The position numbers and the translations under genes were made by a program. Positions 26,487 through 35,217 of a stretch of 36,462 bases of DNA are shown here, piece by piece. This DNA is from Nocardia exalbida NBRC 100660 (lineage in GTDB: Bacteria; Actinomycetota; Actinomycetes; Mycobacteriales; Mycobacteriaceae). Below the pieces are notes generated by a model, which saw only the letters and a list, made by a program, of their open reading frames with translations, searched no databases and was not told where the DNA came from. The stretch is taken from NCBI RefSeq assembly GCF_000308575.1, contig NZ_BAFZ01000050.1, positions 1 to 36,462 on the forward strand, given 5' to 3'. Each line of letters begins with the position of its first letter. Within the stretch, counting starts at the first letter, position 1.

Positions 26487-28607
26487 GTGCACAAGTTGGT
26501 TACCGACGTCATCGATGTAGTCGCCGAATTCGCCATCGCCCGCAAGACCATCTGGGACCTGCTGCTCGAACCGCAGACGTATCCGCGCATGTTCACCGGT
26601 ATCGGCGCGTGTGAACAGATCCAGTCGGCCGACGGGAACGTGGTCTGGCAGATGCGCGTCGGCACCTACGAGTCCGGTATCCGCACCCACCAGATCCGAA
26701 TCAGCGTGGGCCGCTGGTACGAGAGCTTCGAGATGCAGTACGCCGCGCTGGGCAGCTTCGCGTCGGTGCGACTACACGGGGACGAGGAGCGCACCAAGGT
26801 CACGGTCACCTATTTCGCGCCCAGTCGCGTGCACCCCCGCGTGGCGGAGCTGTCCAATGTGGCGATCGCGGAATGGACCAAGAGCGGACTGAAGCGGGTG
26901 GCCGACGTCGCCAAGGGCGCGCGGACCTCCCTGGTGGTCAACGGGGAGGATTCGCCGCTCCGGCGCAACGCGGGTGTCGCGCGGCAGATGGTGGCCAGCG
27001 GCGTCGTGCTGCCGGTTCGTCTCGATCGCAGCTTCAAACAGCTACGTTCACTGGCCAAGTGGGGTTTCAACCTGGCGGGCGGATACGCGGCGGGCGCGGC
27101 GTACGCCCCGGACCGGGTCGCGATCATCGACGACCACGGCACCCGCTCCTTCGCCGACATGCACGAGCGGACCAATGCGCTGGCAGGCGCGATGGCCGCA
27201 CACGGTCTCGGCCCCGGTGACGCCATCGGACTGCTGGCGCGCAACCACGCGGCGATGGTCGAATGCATGGTCGCCGCGGGAAAACTCGGCGTGGACGTCG
27301 CCCTGCTGAACGCCGGGCTGGCGGGCCGCACCATCGAGGAGATCGTCCAGCGCGACCGGCTTTCGGCGCTGTTCGTCGACGGTGACCTGGAGGAGTTGGT
27401 GCGCTATCTGCACGCCGACATCCCGCGCTACAACACCGACGAACGGCCCCCGGTGCCCGAGCGGACCACCGTGGATCAACTGGTGGCCGAGGGGCACACC
27501 ACCTTCCGCACGCCCGCCCAGCCGGGGCGGCTCATCGTGCTCACCTCGGGGACCAGCGGGACGCCGAAGGGCGCGCGCAGGCCGCACCCGAAGGGCTTCG
27601 GGTCCATCGCGGCCTTGTTGTCGCGCATCCCGATGCAGATGAACGAGACCATGCTGATCCCGGCGCCGCTGTTCCACACCTGGGGGCTGGCCGGGCTACA
27701 GCTGAGCACCGCGCTGCGCGCGACCGTGGTGCTGACGGGACGGTTCGACGCGGAGGACTGCCTGCGCAGTATCGCCGAGCACCGGGTCGACACGGTGATC
27801 GTCGTGCCGACCATGGTGCAGCGCATCCTCGATCTGCCCGCGCACGTGCGCGCCCGCTACGACACCTCCAGCCTGCGGCACATGATCAGCTGCGGCGCGC
27901 CGCTGGCGGGCGCGACCGTCGAGCGATTCATGGAGGCATACGGCGACGTCCTCTACAACGTCTACGGTTCCACCGAGGTCTCGTGGGCGACCATCGCGAC
28001 CCCCGATGACCTGCACACCTCGCCGACCACGGCCGGGCGCCCCCCGCTGGGCACCAAGGTCGCCGTGCTCGGGCCGGACCACCGCAGGTTGCCGATCGGC
28101 GCCACCGGGCACATCTTCGTCGGCAATCACATGCTGTTCGACGGTTACGTCAACTCGGCGCCGCCGGACGAGGCACACGGCATGCTCGACACCGGCGACC
28201 TCGGCTATCTGGACGCCTCGGGCCGGTTGTTCATCGCGGGCCGGGACGACGAGATGATCATCTCCGGCGGCGAGAACGTCTTCCCGCGCCCCGTCGAAGA
28301 GGCGCTCGCGCACTTGCCGCAGGTCAGCGACGTCGCGGTGGTCGGTGTGCCGGACCACGAATTCGGTCAGCGGCTGGTGGCCTTCGTGGTCAAACGCGAA
28401 GGGTCGGGGCTCGATTCGGACATGGTCCGCACCTACATCCGCAACCGCTTGAGCCGCTTCTCGGTCCCGCGTGACGTCACCTTCCTCTCGGCGCTGCCGC
28501 GCGGCGACACCGGCAAGATCCTCAAGCGCCTGCTGGCCGGTCCCGGTGCGGCGAAGCCGGAGCTGCCGCCGTCGATCAACGGGCTCGGGACGGCGAGTTC
28601 GTCCTGA
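26487..28607 (+). CDS. SRPBCC domain fused to acyl-CoA synthetase (AMP-forming)
   Basis: A 706-aa two-part protein. Residues about 1-145 form an SRPBCC/START-like ligand-binding domain (TDVIDVVAEFAIARKTIWDLL, quoted as DVIDVVAEFAIARKTIWDLL). Residues about 195-690 are an adenylate-forming ligase of FadD2-like type: phosphate loop LTSGTSGTPKGAR near 351, YGSTEVSW near 493-500, TGDLG near 570, GRDDEMIISGGENVFP near 585-600, and the catalytic Lys in GDTGKILKR near 677. It should activate a fatty or other carboxylic acid as CoA ester; the front domain may bind the acid. The start GTG has only a weak purine stretch before it. It faces a wax ester synthase gene, a plausible user of its acyl-CoA. 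Confidence 0.9.
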   Translation: MHKLVTDVIDVVAEFAIARKTIWDLLLEPQTYPRMFTGIGACEQIQSADGNVVWQMRVGTYESGIRTHQIRISVGRWYESFEMQYAALGSFASVRLHGDEERTKVTVTYFAPSRVHPRVAELSNVAIAEWTKSGLKRVADVAKGARTSLVVNGEDSPLRRNAGVARQMVASGVVLPVRLDRSFKQLRSLAKWGFNLAGGYAAGAAYAPDRVAIIDDHGTRSFADMHERTNALAGAMAAHGLGPGDAIGLLARNHAAMVECMVAAGKLGVDVALLNAGLAGRTIEEIVQRDRLSALFVDGDLEELVRYLHADIPRYNTDERPPVPERTTVDQLVAEGHTTFRTPAQPGRLIVLTSGTSGTPKGARRPHPKGFGSIAALLSRIPMQMNETMLIPAPLFHTWGLAGLQLSTALRATVVLTGRFDAEDCLRSIAEHRVDTVIVVPTMVQRILDLPAHVRARYDTSSLRHMISCGAPLAGATVERFMEAYGDVLYNVYGSTEVSWATIATPDDLHTSPTTAGRPPLGTKVAVLGPDHRRLPIGATGHIFVGNHMLFDGYVNSAPPDEAHGMLDTGDLGYLDASGRLFIAGRDDEMIISGGENVFPRPVEEALAHLPQVSDVAVVGVPDHEFGQRLVAFVVKREGSGLDSDMVRTYIRNRLSRFSVPRDVTFLSALPRGDTGKILKRLLAGPGAAKPELPPSINGLGTASSS

Positions 28608-28655
28608 CCTCCGAGCGGCGATCCGGCCGCCGTCGGCTCGCCACCGGGGGTCCGG

Positions 28656-30020
28656 TCAGTAGACGGTGTCCTCCAGGTCGGTCAACGCGGATTCCAGGTG
28701 GTCGAGCAGCCCGGCCACGTCCGGCACGCTGCGGCGGCAGGCGACGATGCCGATGTCCAGGCTGTCGGCATTGCTGGTGAGGGTGATGTTCACCGCCTGC
28801 CCGTCCAGGGGGATCGACAGCGGATAGCTGGCGGCGACGCGCGCGCCGTTCCAGTACTGGGGTTCGCGCGGCCCCGGGATGTTGGAGATGACGATGTTGA
28901 ACGGCGGGCTGGTCAGGGCGACCGTGGCGGGGAGTAGCAGTGACAAGGCGAGCGGACTGAGGGTAAGCGCCGAGAGCGAGACCGCCTGCACGGGGGAGAG
29001 CGTGCGATAGATCTCCTTGCTGCGGTGCATGGACGAGCTGATCGCCGCCAGCCGCGCCGCCGGGTCGGGCAGGTCGGTGGCGAGATTGCACAGCAGCGCC
29101 GCCACCGCGTTGCCCCCGCTGCCCCCGTCGTCGGATTCGGGGCGCAGCGAGACCGGAACCATGGCGATCAGCGGCTTGTCCGGCAGGGCGAGGTGTTCGA
29201 GCAGATAGGTGCGCAGCGCGCCCGCCGACATGGCCAGCACCACATCGTTGAGCGTGGCGCCGGTCATCTTCTTGACCTGGCGGATCCGGTCCAGCGGCCA
29301 CGAGCGGGCGGCGCAGCGGCGGGCTCCGCCGATCGGGACGTTGAACATGGTGCGCGGTGCGGCGAAGGGCAGCGTCAGCTGTTGCTCGACCAGCGCGGTG
29401 CGGGCCAGGCGCAGCGCCGAAGAGGCCGAGCCCGCCGCGGCGAGCAGCCCACGCGCGCGGGTGCCGAGGGTGTGCCTGCGCGGTGCGTGCTCCCGGTGCC
29501 CGGTCGACGGCGGCAGATGCCAGGGCACCAGTGCGGCGCCGGACTCGGGATCGGTGCTGAGCGTGCGCTGTAACAGGCGTTGCGCGCCGACGCCGTCGAT
29601 GAGGGCGTGGTGCATCTTCGCGTACAAGCCGACCCGGTCGCCTGCGAGCCCTTCGATCAGGTGCGCCTCCCACAGCGGCCGGTGCCGGTCGAGCAGGGTG
29701 CTGTGCAGACCGGCGGCCATCTCGGTCAGGGCGTCCAGGCCACCCGATTCCGGCAGCGCCCACCGTTGGACGTGGTAGTCCAGTTCGACGGCGCTGTCCA
29801 CGGTCCAGGCCAGCTGGGGAGTGCCGAGGAGGCGAGCAGGGCGCTTGCGGAACATGGGGTGGAAGTCCTGGTCGGCCGCCAGCGTCGCGTGTGCGCGCCG
29901 GGCGAACTCGGGTCCGGTGCCGTCCGGGGGATCGAAGATCGACAGCGAACCGACGTGCATCGGGTGCTCGCGTGATTCCGCGATGAGGAACAGGGCGTCC
30001 ACCGGCGATATGAATTCCAT
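28656..30020 (-). CDS. WS/DGAT wax ester synthase / diacylglycerol acyltransferase
   Basis: A bifunctional O-acyltransferase that makes wax esters or triacylglycerol from acyl-CoA and alcohols or diacylglycerol. The 454-aa length is typical. The active-site HHxxxDG motif is HHALIDG near residue 137, and the C-terminal PFNIVISNIPGP is the second conserved stretch. It opens MEFISPVDALFLIAESREHPM, quoted here as ISPVDALFLIAESREHPM, the family start. ATG 30020 has AGGAGGG about nine bases upstream. It is convergent with the SRPBCC-ligase, 48 nt apart. Confidence 0.95.
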   Translation of the reverse strand: MEFISPVDALFLIAESREHPMHVGSLSIFDPPDGTGPEFARRAHATLAADQDFHPMFRKRPARLLGTPQLAWTVDSAVELDYHVQRWALPESGGLDALTEMAAGLHSTLLDRHRPLWEAHLIEGLAGDRVGLYAKMHHALIDGVGAQRLLQRTLSTDPESGAALVPWHLPPSTGHREHAPRRHTLGTRARGLLAAAGSASSALRLARTALVEQQLTLPFAAPRTMFNVPIGGARRCAARSWPLDRIRQVKKMTGATLNDVVLAMSAGALRTYLLEHLALPDKPLIAMVPVSLRPESDDGGSGGNAVAALLCNLATDLPDPAARLAAISSSMHRSKEIYRTLSPVQAVSLSALTLSPLALSLLLPATVALTSPPFNIVISNIPGPREPQYWNGARVAASYPLSIPLDGQAVNITLTSNADSLDIGIVACRRSVPDVAGLLDHLESALTDLEDTVY

Positions 30021-30213
30021 GGGCAGTTCCCTCCTGGCGACGCCGCGACTCCGCCACGGTCTGGATCAGGACGTGGGGAAGGTCGGCGACGGGCGTGCCG
30101 GACTGCTCATGGCGCGGGCTATTTACGCCGGTCGAACGACGATCCACCAAGCGGTGATTCGATGCCGGATCCGGACCGGCTGGGCGGTTCGCCGCGGATT
30201 GTGCGTCTGGGGC

Positions 30214-30864
30214 TCAGGACAGGCGGCTGACCGGCCAATCCTGGGGCAGCTCGAGGCGTTCGCTGATCATGCTGATCGCGGAGTGCAGCGCCTGGATCTC
30301 GTCGACGCCGCTGGCCAGCGAGGCACCCTGCTCGCTGATGTGGAACCGGCACAGATGCTCGCGCCGGTCGGCCGCGAGGTACGGCCTGCCGATGATGATC
30401 GACAGCGAGCTGTCGGCATCGCGCAGCGTACGGGCCGCGATCAGAGCTTGCGACTCGTGCTCGGCCGTCGTGGCGGCACACGAGGGGCGGGTGGGAGCGG
30501 CGGGGAAGCCGGGGTCGCACGGTTCGGTCACCGCGAAGTGCGCACCGTGGCTGTTGGCTTGCCGCAGCTCCTGAGCGATCTCCTGGAAAGCGCGGTACAG
30601 CGCGGCGATGGAGTCGGGGCCGTGCGCCCATCGCTCGCCGATGCCCTGGATGCGGAATCCGCACACCACGCCGGTGGCGCCCGGTGCCATCTGCGGTTTC
30701 CCCACCTCGATCGACACTTCTCGCGTGGCATCGGCGACGGTTCGGGTGGCGATCACCTCCCTGATACGTCGCCATCTCGTGCTCGCGATCGCACCGCCGT
30801 GTTCGGACTCGCGCACTGCGGACGTGGTCGTGTCACCAGTGACCCGCGCCGGTATCGCTCTCAT
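30214..30864 (-). CDS. tandem two-domain hypothetical protein (DUF6968-like)
   Basis: A ~216-aa protein with two similar halves. The first holds VGKPQM...CGFRIQGIGE...GPDSIAALYRAFQEIAQEL. The second holds IGRPYL...CRFHISEQG...GVDEIQALHSAISMISERL. Each half has the pattern of small single-domain actinobacterial proteins that I associate with DUF6968, so this is an internal duplication. The first ~45 residues are linker-like. Starts at 30882 (GTG) or 30939 (GTG) are also possible; I took the ATG at 30864. The function is unknown. It is divergent from the 31045 gene. Confidence 0.75.
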   Translation of the reverse strand: MRAIPARVTGDTTTSAVRESEHGGAIASTRWRRIREVIATRTVADATREVSIEVGKPQMAPGATGVVCGFRIQGIGERWAHGPDSIAALYRAFQEIAQELRQANSHGAHFAVTEPCDPGFPAAPTRPSCAATTAEHESQALIAARTLRDADSSLSIIIGRPYLAADRREHLCRFHISEQGASLASGVDEIQALHSAISMISERLELPQDWPVSRLS

Positions 30865-31044
30865 GAATTCTGGAGTACCCACGTAGGCCCCCGGTTTATC
30901 CTGCGGTTCGAGGTGACCTGGGCCGCAGAGCGGAGACACGCCGGATCGGCAAAAGGGCTACCGGACGGTTAACGCGCCTCGGGTTTGGCAGGCTGTCGCC
31001 GAGGTGTGATGGTGGGGCCGCGACGATGAGGAGGGGCGGACGAA

Positions 31045-31557
31045 GTGGTAACGATTGCGCAGTTACGAGCGGTTCTGTCGATTCTGCGCGTCGACCCGGA
31101 CGAGGTCGGCGGGTGGTTGGGTGGCACGGGTCTGCGCGGTCCGGACGCCGAACGGGTCCTACTGATCGGTTTGCTACACCGGATCGCGAGCAGTGAACTG
31201 CGTCAGGTCGTCACCACGACGATGGACGAGGAGGAGGCCGCCAAGGCCGCCGCGGTGAGCACCTTCCCGGTGAACGGCGAGAACCCCACGGAGCAGGTGC
31301 GTTTCGACGCGCACTGGCTGCACGACCGGATCGGCGCGCTGGCGGCGGGCACCACCGTGGAGCCGGTGCCGGTCCTGTTGGACGCCGCCGCGCGGTCGAC
31401 GGACGCGGCCGAGACACTGCTGCTGCTCAGCCGCAACCCGCGCGGCCACGACGCGGATACCAGATGGGAGCGAGCGCTCGACGATCTGGGGCGGGCCTAT
31501 CACCTGATCAACGATGAGCGCGTGGGACGCTCGAACACGACGACCGCGCCGCTGTAG
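31045..31557 (+). CDS. hypothetical protein
   Basis: A 170-aa soluble protein with an alpha-helical, leucine- and alanine-rich composition. The start GTG has GAGGAGGGG (31028-31036) upstream. Visible features are a helix-rich N-terminus (AQLRAVLSILRVDPDEVGGWLG), quoted here as AQLRAVLSILRV, an acidic DEEEAAKAAA segment near 60-70, and helices with DAAETLLLLSRNPRG near 130. The stop lies inside a perfect 16-bp hairpin. No membrane segment or known domain is recognised. Confidence 0.75.
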   Translation: MVTIAQLRAVLSILRVDPDEVGGWLGGTGLRGPDAERVLLIGLLHRIASSELRQVVTTTMDEEEAAKAAAVSTFPVNGENPTEQVRFDAHWLHDRIGALAAGTTVEPVPVLLDAAARSTDAAETLLLLSRNPRGHDADTRWERALDDLGRAYHLINDERVGRSNTTTAPL

Positions 31558-31571
31558 CGGCGCGGTCGTCG
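31538..31571. terminator. bidirectional terminator hairpin
   Basis: Arms 31538-31553 and 31556-31571 are a perfect 16-nt inverted repeat with a two-base centre. It spans the stop of the forward gene (TAG 31555-31557) and lies 41 bases before the end of the convergent secreted-protein gene, so it can end transcripts from both sides. Confidence 0.8.
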
Positions 31572-31611
31572 GAGGTCTCGTTCCGGCGGCGTGGTCGCCG
31601 CCGCGACGAGG

Positions 31612-32376
31612 TCACTTGGGTGGTGCGGGTGTGACCTGGACGGGCTTGTCCGCGAAGCGGGTGGTGCCCTCGGCTGCCTGCAGCGTGGTGAGCAGGTCGA
31701 CACCCGCCACGACCAGGGTCGGTCCGCCGACCGCGATGGTTCCGAGGATGCCGCCGAGGCTCGCGCCGGTCAGCAGACCGGCCACGCATCCGACGGGGAG
31801 GGTGACCAGGCAGCCGATCGTGGCGCCGATGGCGGTGCCGATGAAACCGCCGATGGCGGTGGCGAGTCCGAACTGGCTGGCGAATTCGTCACGGGCACGC
31901 TGGTTCTCGGTCATGGACGCGACCGGTTTGGCGACCAGCGTTTCGGTGGGGGCTATGCCTTCCGGCCTGGTCGGCTTCAGCTCGAGCACCGTGCTGTCCT
32001 TCTTCACTTCGGGATGCACGGGAATGGCGGTGCCCGCGATCCGGAAGTCCAGCGGCAACGTCATGGCGACGTGGCCGTCCTCGTCGCGGATGTCGACCAC
32101 GTCGATCACTCGAGCGATGTCAGCCGGGGCCCCGGTGTGGTCGACGAGCACCCCGTCGCGCTCGGTTAGTCGAGCGTTCTCCTCGCCGGCGGGCTGATCG
32201 CGCAGCGCTTTGGACAATTCGAAGGTTCCGCCCCGGAGCGCGGCGACCACCGTCTGTTCGACGATCCTGGCCGAGTAGGTGATGTCGGGAGCCGGCTCGG
32301 CGTGAGCGACGCCGGAGCCGATGGTCAGCGAGCCGATGGCGAGTATCGCTGCCGCAGTGATGCCGCGGAGTTGCAT
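31612..32376 (-). CDS. secreted nocardial glycine-zipper protein
   Basis: A 254-aa exported protein. It has a Sec signal peptide of about 26 residues with a basic start, a hydrophobic core ITAAAILAIGSLTIGSG and cleavage after AHA before EPAPD. A middle beta-rich domain (about 30-130) follows. The C-terminal region (about 170-235) is rich in small residues with glycine-zipper repeats (GGFIGTAIGATIGC, GLLTGASLGGILGTIAVGG) that could insert into or pack against a membrane. I recall many related proteins in Nocardia, sometimes labelled DUF8020, with no known function. It is preceded by an XRE regulator gene on the same strand, with a terminator in between. Confidence 0.85.
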   Translation of the reverse strand: MQLRGITAAAILAIGSLTIGSGVAHAEPAPDITYSARIVEQTVVAALRGGTFELSKALRDQPAGEENARLTERDGVLVDHTGAPADIARVIDVVDIRDEDGHVAMTLPLDFRIAGTAIPVHPEVKKDSTVLELKPTRPEGIAPTETLVAKPVASMTENQRARDEFASQFGLATAIGGFIGTAIGATIGCLVTLPVGCVAGLLTGASLGGILGTIAVGGPTLVVAGVDLLTTLQAAEGTTRFADKPVQVTPAPPK

Positions 32377-32512
32377 GATTCGTCCATTCCTTCATCGGGT
32401 TCACACCTGCGTCCAGCACGGCCGGACCCGCGCACTCCGGCGGCGCAAGAGCAGTCGTCCAGGTCGCTGAGCAGCCTAGCAGCGCTTGCAGCTACCGATG
32501 AGCGTTCCGGCT

Positions 32513-32551
32513 CGGCCGGTCGGAGATATCGAAAAATTCTCCGACCGGCCG
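32513..32551 (-). terminator. strong hairpin between XRE gene and secreted-protein gene
   Basis: CGGCCGGTCGGAGA (32513-32526) and its exact complement at 32538-32551 form a 14-bp stem with the A/T-rich loop TATCGAAAAAT. It lies 17 bases after the stop of the reverse XRE gene and probably terminates it, separating it from the reverse secreted-protein gene. Confidence 0.75.
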
Positions 32552-32568
32552 GGTTTCGCCCCGGACGA

Positions 32569-32961
32569 TCAGCGCGCTGCGGCGAGTTCGCTCGCCCGCT
32601 CCTCGCCCAGGATCGTCGCACTGGTGCCGGGGGGCCAATCGAGTGCCGCGTCGAGCCGGTCGAGCACCTCGGCGCTGGGCCGCGGATTGCGGGACCGCTC
32701 GATCTCGCTGATCACCTTGGCCGGCGGGCCGCCGTTGCCCGCCACGTCCGCCTGGGTCCACTTCATCTCCCGCCGTCGCGCGCGCACGCGCGCGGCGAGC
32801 CCGTCGAGATCGAGCGCGAAAACCGCCTCGGCCTCGTCCGCGACGACCTCGGGTGCCGCCGTCGCTTCGTGCTCTTCGGCCTGGCGCTTCTCCCGCAGCA
32901 TTCCGCTGGTGATCAACCTGGACCGTTTCCGCCTACCCATTTTCGCCACACGCTCTCCCAT
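32569..32961 (-). CDS. XRE-family helix-turn-helix protein
   Basis: A ~130-aa protein. The first ~55 residues are basic, then acidic (AEEHEATAAPEVVADEAEAV, quoted as EEHEATAAPEVVADEAE) and likely flexible. Residues about 56-120 form an XRE/Cro-like DNA-binding domain: VRARRREMKWTQADVAGNGG, then AKVISEIERSR and LDRLDAALDWPPG. Starts at 32940 (ATG) or 32991 (GTG) are possible. It resembles actinobacterial XRE proteins that read LTQADVA..GG with W.PGSA after the recognition helix. The target is unknown. Confidence 0.8.
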   Translation of the reverse strand: MGERVAKMGRRKRSRLITSGMLREKRQAEEHEATAAPEVVADEAEAVFALDLDGLAARVRARRREMKWTQADVAGNGGPPAKVISEIERSRNPRPSAEVLDRLDAALDWPPGTSATILGEERASELAAAR

Positions 32962-33082
32962 CCTCTGTCGAGTCGATCGATTGCGTCGCACTGCCGCGGC
33001 GGGCGAGCCCCGCCGCGCCGGGAACGCTGAACATCATGGGGGAGTGTGGGTGCGGACCCCACTCGACGCGCCGGGCGCGCGG

Positions 33083-33571
33083 TCAGTGCGCCTGGTCCTC
33101 CGGCTGGAGAATCAGCACCGGTATCTCGCGTTCCGTCCAGGATTGGTAGGCGTCGAAGTCCGCGTAGAGGGCGACGAGCAAGGGCCACAAGCGCTTCCTC
33201 TCCTGTGGGGTCGCCACGCGGGCGCGGACGTGGTGGTGCTCGGCGCCTATCTGCACCCGGGTGGTGGGATGCGCCAGGAGGTTGAAGTACCACTGCGGAT
33301 GGTTCGGCAACCCGCCTTGCGAGGCGACGACGACCAGGTCGGCGCCGTCCACCAGATACAGCAGCGGGACGGTGAACACCTTGCCCGATTTGCGGCCGCG
33401 ATGCTCCAGCAGCAAGGTCGGCACCGGCTTCCGGAAGCCCGCGCCGATCCGCCATCGCCCGCCGATGCGTCCTCCGGTCCGGCGGAAGACCCAGACCTGT
33501 GCCTTCGACATGTACTTGATGAGCGCCCCGACGAGCGGCGAATCGAGATTGCGCGGGCGGCTCGGCGTCAT
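33083..33571 (-). CDS. Ddn/DUF385-family F420-dependent nitroreductase-like protein
   Basis: A 162-aa protein of the deazaflavin-dependent nitroreductase (Ddn, Rv3547-like) family, which uses F420H2 to reduce quinones or nitro compounds. The diagnostic stretch is LLEHRGRKSGKVFTVPLLYL, followed by DLVVVASQGGLPNHPQWYFNL, quoted as VVVASQGGLPNHPQWYFNL. A Lys/Ser-rich F420-phosphate contact and the conserved PxW are present. ATG 33571 has GAGGGGG upstream. It is divergent from the SDR gene. The substrate is unknown. Confidence 0.88.
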   Translation of the reverse strand: MTPSRPRNLDSPLVGALIKYMSKAQVWVFRRTGGRIGGRWRIGAGFRKPVPTLLLEHRGRKSGKVFTVPLLYLVDGADLVVVASQGGLPNHPQWYFNLLAHPTTRVQIGAEHHHVRARVATPQERKRLWPLLVALYADFDAYQSWTEREIPVLILQPEDQAH

Positions 33572-33753
33572 CGGACGCCCCCCTCGGCCGGGCGGGAACG
33601 GAGTGTGGCGCTCGAATCGGCTGCGGTGAAAAGTGATTGATCCATACCTTTGTCCGTAGTATCGTCCAGACAGATGTCCGGTTACTATTCCATAGACCTG
33701 CGGCGCGCGTCGCGGGGGTATCGGAAACCGGTGACGAGCACGGTGGAGGAAAC
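33572..33753. promoter_or_regulatory. divergent control region of Ddn-like and SDR genes
   Basis: This 182-nt noncoding region is A/T-richer than its flanks. It contains the 10-mer GTAGTATCGT (33656-33665), which recurs in the upstream region of the tetR gene (35229-35238), and a direct repeat TGTCCG at 33651-33656 and 33675-33680. TACTAT (33683-33688) is a possible -10 for the SDR gene. Control by the nearby TetR protein is a guess. Confidence 0.4.
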
Positions 33754-34620
33754 ATGAATCGGGTCAGCGGCAAAGTCGTCCTGGTGACCGGCGCGGGGCG
33801 GGGGCAGGGCCGCAGTCACGCGCTCGCCCTGGCCGAAGAGGGCGCCGACGTCATCGCCTTCGACATCTGCGCCGACATCGCCGGCAACGACTACGCGCTG
33901 GCGACCGAGGCGGACCTCGCCGAGACCGAGGACCTGGTCGCGAAGACCGGCCGCCGGGTGGTGGCTCGGAAGGTCGACGTGCGGGATCGTCCCGCGCTGC
34001 ACGAGGCGATCGGGGCCGCCGTCGCGGAACTCGGGCGCTTGGATGTGGTGGTGGCCAACGCCGGGATCTGCCCGCTCGGCCACCACGTACCGCTGCAGGG
34101 ATTCGTCGACGTCTTCGACGTCAACTTCGTCGGCGTGGTGAACACCGTGCACGCCGCGCTGCCGCATCTGGGGGCGGGCGCCTCGATCATCGTGACCGGC
34201 TCGGTGGCGGGTTTGGTGCCGCAGACCGGATTCAACGGCCAGCAGGCGCTGCAAGGCCCGGGCGGCGACGGCTACGGTCTGTCGAAGAAGATGATCCGTT
34301 CCTACACGCAGACTTTGGCCTTGACGCTGGGGCCGAGCTCGATCCGGATCAACGCGGTGCACCCGACCAACGTCGACACCGACATGCTGCACAACCCCGG
34401 CATGTACCAGATCTTCCGTCCGGACCTGCAGCACCCGACGCGGGAGGACGCCGAGGTCACCTTTCCGTTCATGCAGGCCATGCCGATTCCCTTCGTCGAG
34501 GCCTCGGACATCTCCCACGCGGTCACGTTCCTGGCCTCCGACGAGTCGCGCTATGTGACCGGCTTGCAGATGTTCGTCGACGGCGGGGCGTCGCTGAAAC
34601 TGGGGCTGGCGGGGCAGTGA
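33754..34620 (+). CDS. mycofactocin-type SDR family oxidoreductase
   Basis: A 288-aa short-chain dehydrogenase of the mycofactocin-coupled subfamily. The NAD site is TGAGRGQG (residues 12-19), with the subfamily's RSHALALAEEGADVIAFDIC and ATEADLAETEDLV stretches. The catalytic Ser is in VTGSVAG near 150, and Tyr173 and Lys177 are in GYGLSKK. Members keep bound NAD and pass electrons to mycofactocin when oxidising alcohols or steroids. No mycofactocin synthesis genes are in the window. ATG 33754 has GGAGGA upstream. A TetR regulator is convergent. Confidence 0.93.
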   Translation: MNRVSGKVVLVTGAGRGQGRSHALALAEEGADVIAFDICADIAGNDYALATEADLAETEDLVAKTGRRVVARKVDVRDRPALHEAIGAAVAELGRLDVVVANAGICPLGHHVPLQGFVDVFDVNFVGVVNTVHAALPHLGAGASIIVTGSVAGLVPQTGFNGQQALQGPGGDGYGLSKKMIRSYTQTLALTLGPSSIRINAVHPTNVDTDMLHNPGMYQIFRPDLQHPTREDAEVTFPFMQAMPIPFVEASDISHAVTFLASDESRYVTGLQMFVDGGASLKLGLAGQ

Positions 34621-34643
34621 CGCGCGAAACGCGCTGCGTCACT
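34616..34643. terminator. bidirectional hairpin over the SDR and tetR stops
   Basis: AGTGACGC (34616-34623) and GCGTCACT (34636-34643) form an 8-bp stem; an inner GCGCG-AAA-CGCGC pairing is an alternative fold. It covers both stop codons of the convergent genes and can terminate transcription from either side. Confidence 0.6.
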
Positions 34644-35217
34644 TCAGGATGAGCATCGCGGACCGCTCGATGCGGTCCGCGATGTCCGAATATGATTCGT
34701 AGCCCATCCCGGCGTGCACCAGCGCGCCCGCGTAGAGTAATTCGAGCGATTTCAGAATATCCTCGTCGGGACTTCCGGACAGCGCATGCGCCAGGCGGGC
34801 GCGAATTTCCAAGCCTATGCGCGCGCGCAAATGTTCGACATCCGGATCGCGGCCGAGCAGCGCGCTGGTGACCGCGCCGGACAATTCCGGTTCGTCGGCG
34901 ACGAGCAACGCGATGCTGCGGAGTTCGGCGATCACGCGCACGGTGTTGTCCGCGTCCTCGCTCACCGGCGAGGGCGTCGCGCGCAGCCTGCGCCAGAAGA
35001 TCTCCGCGACCAGGTGTTCCTTGGAGGAGAAGTAGGTGTACGCGGTGGCGGTGCCGACCTTCGCGTTGGCGGCGACCATCCGGATGGTCATGCCGGCGAA
35101 CCCCTCCCGGGAAAGCACTTCCAGCGCCGACCTGGTGAGCTTCTCGACGGTGTCGGCCTGTTTTCCGGACAAGCGCCGCCGCGTCGCCTCGACGGTTCTG
35201 GAATTGCTTTCGGACAT
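34639..35217 (-). CDS. TetR/AcrR-family transcriptional regulator
   Basis: A 192-aa regulator. The N-terminal TetR DNA-binding domain (about 22-70) has LEVLSREGFAGMTIRMVAANAKVG, quoted as EVLSREGFAGMTIRMVAA, followed by TATAYTYFSSKEHL. The C-terminal half is the alpha-helical ligand-binding and dimer domain. There is no SD before ATG 35217, and TACCAT lies eight bases before the ATG on this strand, so a leaderless transcript is plausible. Likely targets are its own promoter and the SDR or LLM genes beside it; this is inferred from position. Confidence 0.9.
   Translation of the reverse strand: MSESNSRTVEATRRRLSGKQADTVEKLTRSALEVLSREGFAGMTIRMVAANAKVGTATAYTYFSSKEHLVAEIFWRRLRATPSPVSEDADNTVRVIAELRSIALLVADEPELSGAVTSALLGRDPDVEHLRARIGLEIRARLAHALSGSPDEDILKSLELLYAGALVHAGMGYESYSDIADRIERSAMLILK

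Noticed and set aside
26425..26520. Upstream GTG 26425 as start of the SRPBCC-ligase, implying a frameshift
   Set aside because: It lies inside the predicted promoter (before the -10) and its frame stops after 31 codons; GTG 26487 needs no frameshift.
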